This document shows positions 30,783 through 38,518 of a stretch of 39,444 bases of DNA, piece by piece. The stretch is from a virus: IMG/VR virus record IMGVR_UViG_3300026512_000034, positions 1 to 39,444 of that record; one strand, written 5' to 3'. Within the stretch, counting starts at the first letter, position 1. Every line of letters begins with the position of its first letter. The notes under the pieces were generated by a model. The model saw only the letters and a list, made by a program, of their open reading frames with translations. It had not been told where the DNA came from and made no database searches. Position numbers and translations under genes: made by a program.

Positions 30783-32629
30783 CTTCCAATCCCCTTTGAT
30801 AATTGTCTCTTTCTTCTTTGCTGCTGCTTTACGAAAAGCCCACCTCTTTTAGCCAAAAGCTCCAAATCTATACCCGCGAGGAATAATGCTGCATACGCAT
30901 ACACCCGCACATCCAACGCTTCGTTACGTGCTCGGATTTTCACCCATCTCCCATCTTTCCCCCTTTGTTCTGCTGTCAACTGCTTGAAATATTCTGCATT
31001 GTATGCTTCATCGTTTGGAAAGTGCATATACCCTGGTCCCGGTTCTTCGGTCATGATGTACGAATAGAGCACATCTTTAGCAGCATTGACGCCAATCTGG
31101 TAGAGATGTATCGTCTCTTTCGTTTTTCCGCCTGTGCCTCTGATTTTTCCTTTCCCGGCGCGCAATGGAACGACCGGAGCGTCGATCTGTTTTGCACCTT
31201 TTATTGCGAAAATGTTTCGAGAAAATCTTGTCTTGCAGAATCGATATGCAGCCTGTGAGCTGTGGCCCTGCGTATCGAGGGCCACAGCATGTATCTTCAT
31301 CAGGCCGTTTTCGTGTATGAATGTGCGCACCGAGAACTCATCGAGACGCTGCCAAACTTCTGGCTTGGATGTGTCTCCATGAAAAACTTTTCTACAGATG
31401 GACCAGCTCTCTTCATGTTCACCCCATCCGACTACTTCAATTTCCAAGCGGTCGTCTTGTGTGTCGACACCGCATGTCAAAACCAATACCGGCTCAGGTA
31501 CTTCTGCCGTGTAGTCCTCTTTTCTCGTCTCAAGATCATCGATTTCTACCTTTTCATATTCCTCTTCCCACGGTCGTGCCAGCACTTCGTTATAGAAGGC
31601 TTTCAGCTTCAGCGGGTTGTCTTTGGCGGCAAGAAACTCCTTGACGATATCCGGCCACGTTACGTTAGGCGAATACGACAAAAACGCCCAAACGTGAAAT
31701 GAAGCAATGCCATTAAACGGCTTAGTGGCTGCCCACTTACCCCTTTTGTCCATTTCGCGCTTATGCCTGTCGTATATTTTTCCCCCACATTCCACACACT
31801 CAAAATGAGCGGTTTCTGGGTAATGCTTGATAGTGTTACCATAATCGTCTACATTTTTATCCCATTTCAAATCTTCAAACTCAAAGGTCTGATAGTGACC
31901 GCAGTGTGGGCATGGCCAGTGCCTATATCTCTGATCGCCTGCCTCAAACCACTTGACAACCTGCGACGTTTCTTTGATGATGGGCTTCCCGCCGATGATG
32001 TTTTTCCGGTCCCAGAAGTCGGAGGTCCTGCGCATACCTGTCGTCAATGTATCCCCTGCTTTTCCCGCTTCGAGCTTCCATGTGTCGATCTCATCCGCTA
32101 CGAATACGCGCACGGTACGTCGGTTGAAGTTTCGCTCTGATTCAGCTCCGACACCTTCCCAGATGCCACCCGGATAGAATTTCTTGGTAGTTTTCTCCCT
32201 CTTCTTCCGGCCTCGGATAGACGGCGTATCGATAAGTCCTGCAATTTCTGGATTGTCGCGTATCATCGGCTCGAATTCATCCTCTGCATAGCCTCTGATC
32301 TCGTCGTCGGTGGGTTGCGCGTGCAGAATCGAGCTAGGGCGCTGGTGGATAAAGTAGGCCTGTGTAGCATTCAGCATCTTTGTATATCCCACACGGGTAG
32401 ACTTTTTAACAACGACAATAGGCGTAACGAAATCGCACATTGCATCAGCGATCTCTTCCTGCCACGGGTAAAGTTTCATTTTCCCTGGTGCAGCGCTCGA
32501 TTCTTGAGATAGATAGAAATACTTGTTAATCCATTGTGATCCAGTCAAATTTGGACGCGGCTTAAGGATATTCAAGCCATATCTAATTATTTCTATCTGT
32601 TGTTTTGTCAAGCTGATTCCTTGCCTCAA
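30779..32629 (-). CDS. Terminase large subunit (lambda gpA family)
   Basis: 616 residues; ATP-driven DNA packaging and cos cutting. The Walker A variant is KSTRVGYTK (76-84), as in gpA. Walker B is VFVADE (~175-180). A zinc-ribbon pair is visible (CPHCG and CVECG). The nuclease domain starts at LTCGVDTQDDRLEIEVVGWG (~385). Overlaps the small subunit by 47 bp, and later in-frame starts are possible. Confidence 0.95.
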   Translation of the reverse strand: MRQGISLTKQQIEIIRYGLNILKPRPNLTGSQWINKYFYLSQESSAAPGKMKLYPWQEEIADAMCDFVTPIVVVKKSTRVGYTKMLNATQAYFIHQRPSSILHAQPTDDEIRGYAEDEFEPMIRDNPEIAGLIDTPSIRGRKKREKTTKKFYPGGIWEGVGAESERNFNRRTVRVFVADEIDTWKLEAGKAGDTLTTGMRRTSDFWDRKNIIGGKPIIKETSQVVKWFEAGDQRYRHWPCPHCGHYQTFEFEDLKWDKNVDDYGNTIKHYPETAHFECVECGGKIYDRHKREMDKRGKWAATKPFNGIASFHVWAFLSYSPNVTWPDIVKEFLAAKDNPLKLKAFYNEVLARPWEEEYEKVEIDDLETRKEDYTAEVPEPVLVLTCGVDTQDDRLEIEVVGWGEHEESWSICRKVFHGDTSKPEVWQRLDEFSVRTFIHENGLMKIHAVALDTQGHSSQAAYRFCKTRFSRNIFAIKGAKQIDAPVVPLRAGKGKIRGTGGKTKETIHLYQIGVNAAKDVLYSYIMTEEPGPGYMHFPNDEAYNAEYFKQLTAEQRGKDGRWVKIRARNEALDVRVYAYAALFLAGIDLELLAKRGGLFVKQQQRRKRQLSKGIGR

Positions 32630-33149
32630 GTTTCATGGTGTTTATGTATTCGATCAGCCACTCAACCGCTTCGGTAGAAACTTCTGGGAAGTGAGCTTTT
32701 AGGTTCACGGGCAGATCGTCGAGCGCCTTATTGAATGGTGTGAAGATTTTTTCTACCGCGGCCTTGGCATCCTGCACCGGTATCAACTCCCCTTCAGCCT
32801 GCAAAAACTTCTGACGGCTGATTTTTCCCATCCAAAAATCTTTAATGATCTGAACCTTCTGGCTTGGTGATTGAGCTTCGGCTAAGAGTTGGTTGAGTTC
32901 CTCGACATTTTCTTCATTGTAGATGGCAGGATCATCCGCAACTTTTTTAGGTGGTGCGATCGGCGGCGTAAAGTCTCTTTTTCTCCCTTTCGTCAATGTC
33001 TCGAGTGCTTTTTCAAGGTAGATTTTTTTACCATCAGGCGTCATGCACTTATCGAATATGCCCTGCCTGACAAGTTTCGAGATATACTGAGGTGATTTGC
33101 CGATATGTCGCGCCAGTTCAGATTTTGTAACCGAGATTAACTTTGCCAT
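32583..33149 (-). CDS. Terminase small subunit (Nu1-like)
   Basis: 188 residues. The N-terminal winged-helix (SVTKSELARHIGKSPQYISK, then a wing with KKIYLEKALETL) is the DNA-recognition domain of Nu1-type subunits. The C-terminal ~80 residues are helical for binding gpA. It is immediately downstream of the candidate cos region it would recognise. Confidence 0.85.
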   Translation of the reverse strand: MAKLISVTKSELARHIGKSPQYISKLVRQGIFDKCMTPDGKKIYLEKALETLTKGRKRDFTPPIAPPKKVADDPAIYNEENVEELNQLLAEAQSPSQKVQIIKDFWMGKISRQKFLQAEGELIPVQDAKAAVEKIFTPFNKALDDLPVNLKAHFPEVSTEAVEWLIEYINTMKLEARNQLDKTTDRNN

Positions 33150-33304
33150 CGTTTTTAAACCTTTTGGTTTAATTTTTCTCTAAACATTATTGGTTGTTCC
33201 CAAAAATTCTGGGTTTAACCGTGGTTTAAAAGTTGAAAAATAGAGAGTTTCCGCGATCGCGAGTATCCGCACGAATTTCCACCCCCAGAAGGACCCGCAC
33301 ATCC
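33150..33304. promoter_or_regulatory. cos: Candidate cos region upstream of terminase
   Basis: Four copies of GGTTTAA: an inverted pair TTAAACC/GGTTTAA around TTTT (33155-33172) and two direct copies (33212-33218, 33223-33229). A 10-bp perfect palindrome CGCGATCGCG (33252-33261) lies beyond them in a GC-richer patch. In lambda the order is cosN, then terminase-binding repeats, then nu1; the order here is the same. Alternatively the repeats are operators for late genes. Confidence 0.4.
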
Positions 33305-33841
33305 TCATCCTCTCCCTAAATAAAAATCGAAGTTGTGTTTAAACTCTTTTTCGTAATTTGCCTCTACTTCTCTTTTAGCTTTATCCAGAATCTCTTTATT
33401 GAACATCTGCGGGATTGACAGAGTTTTCTTTGATTCAATAGGCAATCTATCTTTGCCAATCCGCTGAAATACATGCACATTCCCATTTTTTCCGGTAGCA
33501 ATAAACGCTCCTCTTATGACCCTTCTGCCTCTATCTTTTCTAACCTTGACGCTCACGCCTTTTTTTGTTTTACGTGCCCCGAAGTTGATGAGGCTCGATT
33601 GATTGCCACTTATCTTGAACCTCCATGCGACATCGTTGCCATCCGTCATAGTTCGTGTCTTGATCTTATCTTTCAGCTTATTGGCCTTGATGCTGTACGT
33701 CTTCCGCACCTCTTTTGTCGCGGTGGTTTTTAATCTTTGACCCATGCGTCGTACTGTTTTGCTAAGTGCTTTCTTATACTCTTTAGGATTGAGGGCGGCC
33801 AACGCCTCATCAATACCATCAATCTTTACATCAATTCTCAT
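33305..33841 (-). CDS. Minor tail protein Z-like (lambda gpZ family)
   Basis: 178 residues, basic. KKALSKTVRRMGQRLKTTAT and the patch WRFKISGNQSSLINFGARKT match the gpZ family, which acts at the head-proximal tail end. Its location before terminase, far from the tail cluster, is unusual for lambda but seen in chimeric phages. Overlaps the upstream gene by 4 bp. Confidence 0.8.
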   Translation of the reverse strand: MRIDVKIDGIDEALAALNPKEYKKALSKTVRRMGQRLKTTATKEVRKTYSIKANKLKDKIKTRTMTDGNDVAWRFKISGNQSSLINFGARKTKKGVSVKVRKDRGRRVIRGAFIATGKNGNVHVFQRIGKDRLPIESKKTLSIPQMFNKEILDKAKREVEANYEKEFKHNFDFYLGRG

Positions 33842-34191
33842 CTCACGCCTTCCAATTCTATCGCCCGATCGATGCTCTCTTTCGCCTCTTTCAAGTCCGT
33901 TAGCTTATCTTTATGCCCACGGACGCCCGGCATAAGCAGCTTCTTAATAGCGTGTGCCGTGGCCGGGTTCGTGACATTGAATGCCACAAGAACGTCATAC
34001 ACGTCGATAGTTGCACCCTTGCATTCTCTTTGGTATTTGTTCTTTGGCCGCACTGTCGCCATCGCTGCTTCTTCTCGCGGGTCGTAGCGCTGCCAGTCGC
34101 TCTTCGGTGGCAATGGACTCACAAATAGGCTGATACCGCTGTATGCATCTCTGTACATCTCCAGAATCTCTTCGGTCTCTCTGCTCGTCAT
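33838..34191 (-). CDS. Conserved phage protein, function unknown (IDVYDVLxAFNVT family)
   Basis: ATG 34191 has GAGGAGA upstream and overlaps the VRR-NUC stop (ATGA). The 117-residue product has a flexible N-terminus and a conserved C-terminal half (TIDVYDVLVAFNVTNPATAH; KKLLMPGVRGHKDKLTDL), a common domain in small phage proteins near replication genes. No established function known to me. Confidence 0.65.
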   Translation of the reverse strand: MTSRETEEILEMYRDAYSGISLFVSPLPPKSDWQRYDPREEAAMATVRPKNKYQRECKGATIDVYDVLVAFNVTNPATAHAIKKLLMPGVRGHKDKLTDLKEAKESIDRAIELEGVR

Positions 34192-34526
34192 ATCATCTCC
34201 TCTATCATTTCTATCGCTTCCTGCGCCCCGTAGCACACAACGCCGACCGCATACTCGAATCGATTGACCATCTCCAAAAACTCCCGCTGCTTCTCGCTCA
34301 CGCGCGACACGCTTCTCTTTCGGCGCTTCATTTCCACAAACACGATCTTCTTCGGCGTAAAAACGAACAGATCGCTCACACCGGCCGTCATCCCCTCTTT
34401 TTTGGCCTGCTGCGCCTGCCAGCGGGTCCGCTTCTGGCCGTTCGGCACGGCGGCAAAGGGGATTCGCTTTCGCGCCAGCCAATCGATAAACGCTCGCTGC
34501 TCGTCGATCTCTTTGGGGATGATCAT
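34188..34526 (-). CDS. VRR-NUC domain nuclease
   Basis: ATG 34526 has AGGAG 5 nt upstream. The 112-residue product has the full VRR-NUC set: EQRAFIDWLARKRIPFAAVP, PNGQKR, EGMTAGVSDLFVF (catalytic D), then FVEMKRRKRSVSRVSEKQ (E-x-K). Standalone VRR-NUC proteins in phages are thought to resolve branched DNA before packaging. Next to terminase, as usual. Confidence 0.9.
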   Translation of the reverse strand: MIIPKEIDEQRAFIDWLARKRIPFAAVPNGQKRTRWQAQQAKKEGMTAGVSDLFVFTPKKIVFVEMKRRKRSVSRVSEKQREFLEMVNRFEYAVGVVCYGAQEAIEMIEEMI

Positions 34527-34592
34527 GCACACTCCTGCTCATTTTTCGTATATTTTTGCAGGATTCGAAAGAAAAGTATCTTTTAAGATTTT

Positions 34593-34799
34593 TTACTGGA
34601 ATAGCGGTGGTGTCTTGTCGTCTTCGTATCTTTTGCAGTGATACTCTCGTTTGTACTCTCGGAACTCTTTATCACTCGCGAGTTTCAGCTCGATCACCTT
34701 GCCGAGGCTCATGCCCCTTGCTTCCGCCATCCTCTCGATGGCGTAAAGCGTGCTTGCCTTGACAGTCGGATGGATAGTGACGGTGCTGTCGATTTTCAT
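34593..34799 (-). CDS. Ribbon-helix-helix-like regulator
   Basis: 68 residues. A strand STVTIHPTVKAS is followed by two helices (LYAIERMAEARGMSLGKVIE), then a charged tail. Fold resembles Arc/CopG. It stands alone with ~60-bp gaps on both sides at the replication-to-packaging boundary, so it may regulate late genes; this is inferred from place. Confidence 0.55.
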   Translation of the reverse strand: MKIDSTVTIHPTVKASTLYAIERMAEARGMSLGKVIELKLASDKEFREYKREYHCKRYEDDKTPPLFQ

Positions 34800-34809
34800 T
34801 GCCTTCCTT

Positions 34810-35010
34810 TCATCGGGTTGTGCCCGCCGCGATCCGCGCCGCGTTTACCTCTTCGTCCGTAGCGAACTTCCTGCACGCCTCTTTGTACCCCTCTTTTTTC
34901 CACACATCGTCAAGTTTTTTGGAATAGTACGCGACCGCCTGGCCGCTGGGCGTGTAGCGCAACTCGATGTCGCGGGAGAGGTTTCCAACGAGGATTACTT
35001 TATTGAACAT
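34810..35010 (-). CDS. Truncated SSB-like protein
   Basis: ATG 35010 has GGAG 7 nt upstream. The first ~27 residues are a textbook SSB N-terminus ([20 protein letters not shown]). The rest of the OB fold is absent: residues ~28-66 ([20 protein letters not shown]...) are unrelated. Full SSBs exceed 140 residues. It looks like an in-frame deletion fusing an SSB start to another sequence. It may be non-functional, or a small repurposed protein. Confidence 0.65.
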   Translation of the reverse strand: MFNKVILVGNLSRDIELRYTPSGQAVAYYSKKLDDVWKKEGYKEACRKFATDEEVNAARIAAGTTR

Positions 35011-35326
35011 CACATTCTCCAAAAACCTCTATTTCGGTTGGGGTGCGTTTATGCACCCATGACTCTGCCCCATCATACTCATACCTTTCGAGCCACGATC
35101 CATCTGTGAATACAACAACCCCGAACAGCTCTTGGGCTCCATAGCCTTCGTCGTAGTCAAAATCCAAGGCTCGAAGATTTTTTTGCAGCCCATGCTTACA
35201 AAATATCCAAACCTCTTTTTTGTCGAAGTTGTCATCGAGCACGCATATTCGTGCATACGCGATATCCTCAAGGAATTTTCCAGCAGCGTGAATGGTATCA
35301 AGGATCTCTTCTTTTGCGTTTACCAT
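35000..35326 (-). CDS. Hypothetical protein, replication operon
   Basis: ATG 35326 has GAGGTGG 4 nt upstream. 108 residues, acidic, aromatic-rich ([38 protein letters not shown]), probably all-beta after an N-terminal helix. No family recognised. Overlaps the truncated SSB by 11 bp. Confidence 0.65.
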   Translation of the reverse strand: MVNAKEEILDTIHAAGKFLEDIAYARICVLDDNFDKKEVWIFCKHGLQKNLRALDFDYDEGYGAQELFGVVVFTDGSWLERYEYDGAESWVHKRTPTEIEVFGECDVQ

Positions 35327-35535
35327 CACACCACCTCGTCCAGCTTGACATGCAGCAGCTCGCGCCCCTTCATGATCTCCACCGCCGCCTCCAGCGACGC
35401 CACGCGGTCTTTGAGCCTGCGGTTCTGCCGCTTCAGGTCGTCGTAGTCGGCCAAAAGCTTTTGCAGCTTCACCGCGTCCACCGTCACCCTCTCCGTCGTG
35501 TGGAAAAAATCTCTCATGAACTCGTCGATTCTCAT
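35326..35535 (-). CDS. Small coiled-coil protein, replication operon
   Basis: 69 residues. Residues ~20-60 form a leucine-heptad coiled coil (LQKLLADYDDLKRQNRRLKD). Its stop overlaps the next start (TGATG). Function unknown. Confidence 0.6.
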   Translation of the reverse strand: MRIDEFMRDFFHTTERVTVDAVKLQKLLADYDDLKRQNRRLKDRVASLEAAVEIMKGRELLHVKLDEVV

Positions 35536-35562
35536 CGTTGTCTTCCTCCTGCGTCAGTTGAT

Positions 35563-36468
35563 TCACGCGATTTGGGGCATTTCATAGACCACCTCCGTGT
35601 AGTTCGGCTCCTGTTCCAGCGTCCACGGCCGACTGTAGAGCCTTTCGTTCTCCTGGCGGTTCTTCGTGCAGTGGATCACGCGCCCGCCGCTCTTTTCGTC
35701 CTTGACTACGAAGAGGATCACATCGGCGTCGTACTTCTGGTCGCCGCTGCCTTTGAGCGCGAACCGCCCGGTCTTTTCCGACTCTTCGCTGATCTGGTTG
35801 ATGAGGATCAGGATGACGTCGAGCTCCTGGCACAAAATCGCCAGCCGTGTCGAGACGGCCGACCACTTCTCGTGCTCTTTGCCCGCATGCCCTTCGTGCT
35901 CGATCTTCATCTTCGAGTCGATCACGAAAAAGCGGTAGCCCTCTCTGGCTCGGATTCGGACGATCTTTTCGATCACCTCGATGTCGTTGCCCTTGAGGCG
36001 CACCTTGAGGTTTTTACGTTGCGCTTCGGTGGCCAGCAGCTTCTCCAGCCGGTAGGCGCTGCGTCGCATCCCCATCTCGTAGCTGAAGAGGTAACACCGC
36101 TCGTATCGGGCCACGTTGGCCAGTATCTGCATAGCCAGCGTCGTCTTCCCCGCTCCGGACGCTCCGGCGATCTGCACGAAGGTGCCGCTTTCGAACCCCT
36201 CCAGCGTTCCAGGCGCGTCCAACGCCTCCACGCCGGTCAGGTACTTCGGACGCTTCGGAAGGCTCTTGACCTTCTCGATGAGCTCCATAGCGCTCATCTC
36301 CTCCTCTTTGTCGGCTTCCTTCTGCAGCGTCTCGATCGCCTCGATCTTGAGCTTGTAGAGCCGCTTTTTAAGCTTTAGCTCCGTATCGATCTCGCCGGAT
36401 TCCATCGCTTTGGCGATTTTCCCCTCCAACTCTGCGATGCGCTTTGCGATCTCGTCGAGGATCTTCAT
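35563..36468 (-). CDS. DnaB C-terminal-like RecA-fold helicase ATPase
   Basis: ATG 36468, overlapping the initiator stop by 4 bp. 301 residues. An N-terminal coiled coil (~1-70) replaces the DnaB N-domain. The RecA-like motor shows Walker A GASGAGKTT (~106-114), the H1a-like LFSYEMGMRRSAYRLEKLL, a Walker B-like FFVIDSKM, sensor LILINQISEES, and DADVILFVVKDEKSG. That pattern is DnaB rather than RadA (no zinc finger or Lon domain). Likely the phage replicative helicase. The missing N-domain is encoded by 37304-37657. Confidence 0.85.
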   Translation of the reverse strand: MKILDEIAKRIAELEGKIAKAMESGEIDTELKLKKRLYKLKIEAIETLQKEADKEEEMSAMELIEKVKSLPKRPKYLTGVEALDAPGTLEGFESGTFVQIAGASGAGKTTLAMQILANVARYERCYLFSYEMGMRRSAYRLEKLLATEAQRKNLKVRLKGNDIEVIEKIVRIRAREGYRFFVIDSKMKIEHEGHAGKEHEKWSAVSTRLAILCQELDVILILINQISEESEKTGRFALKGSGDQKYDADVILFVVKDEKSGGRVIHCTKNRQENERLYSRPWTLEQEPNYTEVVYEMPQIA

Positions 36469-37307
36469 GCGTCCACCTCCCCCACCGGCCCGATGCAGAA
36501 CCAATCGCCGAACTCCGGCTTGAACTCTTCGACGAAGCCGTCGCGCACTCTTCGACGCGGTCTCTCTTCGGACTGCCGCTTTTGAGCCGCGTAATCGGCC
36601 AGGAAGTTGATGAGCCGCTTGGCGTAGCGGCCCTCTTTCATCAGGTGCTCTTTGAACGCCCGGACAAACGCCATGGGATCGTCGATCTTCTCCGCCAGCT
36701 TTGACGCCTCCGAGAACTCTCGCTGACTGAGCCGCCCTTTCGCTCCGACTAACGCGCACTCGGTCTTGATGACGTCGAGCTTTTTGAGCGCACCGGCGCG
36801 AGTACGATCGGATTCGCCTTGAGGCTCCGGGTGTTCGCAAGAGGGGTTTGGGGTATTCTCTGTAGTAGTCTCTGTGTAGTCTCTGTCAAAAGATTTATCA
36901 TTAATACATCGGTGCATTTTGCCCTCACTCATCGGTGCATTTTGCACCTCTCCATCGGTGCATTTTGCACCATTGCATCGTGCAGGCTCCAAAGATTCTA
37001 ATTTCTTATAATCGATCGTGTAATAATTCGTTCTGTCGCGCTTGTCTTCGGACAGTCTTTCGACACGGATAAGCCCGGCATCCTTCAGCTTTTTCAGCGT
37101 CCTTTTGATCGTGTCTGCACTGAAAAACCTGAACTGCTCTCTCCACTGTTCGATGGTGTTGTAGACCCAGAATTTCCCATCATGTTTAAAATTGGATTTC
37201 TGCACCCAATAGTGGATCTGCTGAAGTATAATCGCCTCGTTTAGCCCGATCTTTTCGGCAAGCTCGGGATTGACGACAAGCGGATTTTCGGAAAACAAAA
37301 GACTCAT
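36465..37307 (-). CDS. Replication initiator (lambda O-like) containing iterons
   Basis: 280 residues. The N-terminal winged helix (~10-105: IILQQIHYWVQKSNFKHDGK, TIKRTLKKLKDAGLIRVERL) is typical of phage replication-organiser proteins. The linker (~106-170) is low-complexity and is encoded by DNA carrying three 16-bp iterons. The C-terminal helices (~170-260) probably recruit the helicase. Lambda O has the same plan: DNA-binding domain, origin in the linker, partner domain. Confidence 0.85.
   Translation of the reverse strand: MSLLFSENPLVVNPELAEKIGLNEAIILQQIHYWVQKSNFKHDGKFWVYNTIEQWREQFRFFSADTIKRTLKKLKDAGLIRVERLSEDKRDRTNYYTIDYKKLESLEPARCNGAKCTDGEVQNAPMSEGKMHRCINDKSFDRDYTETTTENTPNPSCEHPEPQGESDRTRAGALKKLDVIKTECALVGAKGRLSQREFSEASKLAEKIDDPMAFVRAFKEHLMKEGRYAKRLINFLADYAAQKRQSEERPRRRVRDGFVEEFKPEFGDWFCIGPVGEVDA
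36907..37025. repeat. ori: Origin of replication: iterons plus AT-rich segment inside the initiator gene
   Basis: CATCGGTGCATTTTGC is repeated exactly at 36907-36922, 36930-36945 and 36953-36968, with a degenerate fourth at 36976. The period is 23 bp, so each repeat is read in a different codon phase. The peptides therefore differ, and conservation must act on the DNA. AT-rich DNA follows (about 36990-37025), like a duplex-unwinding element. Confidence 0.8.
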
Positions 37308-37657
37308 ATTGCCAACCTCCTCGCAACATAAAGCGCCGCGTTCTTCTTGATAACCGACAAAGAGTGTTCAAGGTGCGACTTGATAAGCGGCACCCTTGCC
37401 GCCACCGCTACGAATGCCATTTCGTCTCTTACGTTCCAGTCCTCCCACATAGAGAGCTCATCGTGTACCCCCTCCATGTAGACGGGCACATCGCGCTTTC
37501 TCATCGCCTGTATCGTCTCGGCGATCTTGATGAGCGACGGATCGGTGAACCATCGCTCATCGACATCGATGGACGCGATCTCCGAAGGGATTTCGGCATA
37601 TTCCGGGTATATCAGCGTCGCCAGCACGGCGGCCTGATGCTTGAGTGTATGGTCCAT
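37304..37657 (-). CDS. DnaB N-terminal-domain-like protein
   Basis: 117 residues that match only the helical N-terminal domain of DnaB: HQAAVLATLIYPEYAEIPSE at the start, ERWFTDPSLIKIAETIQAMR, then VAARVPLIKSHLEHSLSVIK and a terminal arginine-rich helix. No ATPase follows. It may be a split N-domain working with the ATPase at 35563-36468, or a loader/decoy binding host DnaB. Overlaps the initiator by 4 bp. Confidence 0.7.
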   Translation of the reverse strand: MDHTLKHQAAVLATLIYPEYAEIPSEIASIDVDERWFTDPSLIKIAETIQAMRKRDVPVYMEGVHDELSMWEDWNVRDEMAFVAVAARVPLIKSHLEHSLSVIKKNAALYVARRLAI

Positions 37658-37699
37658 ATTCTACTCCTCGGTTCCGTACGGATTTTTGACAACGAGAGC

Positions 37700-37720
37700 C
37701 CCTTTGGTTGTTTCAAAGGG
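37700..37720. promoter_or_regulatory. Stem-loop before the DnaB-N-like gene
   Basis: CCCTTTG (37700-37706) and CAAAGGG (37714-37720) pair perfectly around 7 nt. No T-run follows in either direction, so it is not a classic terminator. It lies in the 89-bp gap between 37657 and 37747 and may tune readthrough or mRNA stability. Confidence 0.4.
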
Positions 37721-37746
37721 ACAATTTCAAGGCGTTGTGGTGGTAT

Positions 37747-37971
37747 TTAGCGTTTCGGTTTCTGCAGTTCGTCGATCATCTCATCGATCAACTCTTTGGC
37801 GTCGTTTACGCCGTCAATGACGAGGCGCAGAGCGTGGGAAAGCTCTATCGGCTCCGCGTCTTTCTTGGCGGCGTGCATGAGCACATATAGAGTGCTTTCG
37901 ATGGTGTCGAGACGTGATTTGATGAACGACGATCGCATGATCGTGTAGTGGTTTGGTTGTGTGGTTGTCAT
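37747..37971 (-). CDS. First gene of replication operon, unknown
   Basis: 74 residues, helical (IKSRLDTIESTLYVLMHAAK; ALRLVIDGVNDAKELIDEMI). AAGGAG 6 nt before ATG 37971. It is the first gene after the consensus promoter at 38019-38043. No family recognised. Confidence 0.65.
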   Translation of the reverse strand: MTTTQPNHYTIMRSSFIKSRLDTIESTLYVLMHAAKKDAEPIELSHALRLVIDGVNDAKELIDEMIDELQKPKR

Positions 37972-37988
37972 GCAATGCTCCTTAAAAT

Positions 37989-38065
37989 TGAAGTAACTTC
38001 ACTTTCATGGAGCATTATATAGAAGTTGTTTCTATTTTGTCAAGTGTTTTTATGAAGTGGCTTCA
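37989..38065 (-). promoter_or_regulatory. Replication-operon promoter with three palindromic operators
   Basis: On the - strand TTGACA (38043-38038), 18 bp, TATAAT (38019-38014): both hexamers are consensus. TGAAGTAACTTCA (37989-38001) lies downstream, AGAAGTTGTTTCT (38021-38033) in the spacer and TGAAGTGGCTTCA (38053-38065) upstream of the -35. This is a typical repressor array; the XRE gene alongside is the likely regulator. Confidence 0.8.
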
Positions 38066-38518
38066 CTTTTCAAGCTCATCTGATATGAGCTCCTTTATCT
38101 TGTTAAATTTCTTTTCTACCCGCATGAGTTCTATCATCTCATTAACCCATTTAGGCACCTCATACTTACCAGTAGCCCAGTTACTTACTGATTCTCTGGA
38201 CACTCCTGTCCGTTCCGCAAACTCCTTCTGCGAAACGCCGATCTCCTTCAACTTCCGTTTCAGTTCGTCGGGTGTCATTGTTGGTCCTTCTACCTTTGGT
38301 CTGGACTTAAGAAGATCTTTCATAACTTCAAGCATCCCTTCGGCATCACTATCCCAATTCTTAGTATTTACTCTTGGATCATTGTCATCAACAAGTCCGG
38401 ATATTCGAAGCTTGTCCCATAGCTGATATATTAGTGCAGTCCTATCTTCGATTTTAGTATATCTATCTAATTCTGAGATCAGCTTTTCGATATCTTTTTT
38501 TGCTTCTTCATGTGTCAT
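38063..38518 (-). CDS. XRE-family repressor with C-terminal helix-turn-helix
   Basis: 151 residues. TAGGAGG precedes ATG 38518. Unusually, the helix-turn-helix is at residues ~80-135 (TPDELKRKLKEIGVSQKEFA, then ERTGVSRESVSNWATGKYEV). The N-terminal ~75 residues are a helical domain, perhaps for dimerisation or sensing. Its 3' end overlaps the third operator, so it probably controls the replication operon promoter just downstream. It is separate from the CI/Cro region. Confidence 0.8.
   Translation of the reverse strand: MTHEEAKKDIEKLISELDRYTKIEDRTALIYQLWDKLRISGLVDDNDPRVNTKNWDSDAEGMLEVMKDLLKSRPKVEGPTMTPDELKRKLKEIGVSQKEFAERTGVSRESVSNWATGKYEVPKWVNEMIELMRVEKKFNKIKELISDELEK

Noticed and set aside
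35251-36378. 375-codon open frame on + opposite the helicase gene
   Set aside because: Antisense shadow of a gene with Walker motifs; leucine/histidine-rich with no domain.
36907-36990. CRISPR array
   Set aside because: Repeats of 16 bp with 7-bp gaps inside a coding gene; fits origin iterons, and no cas genes are present.
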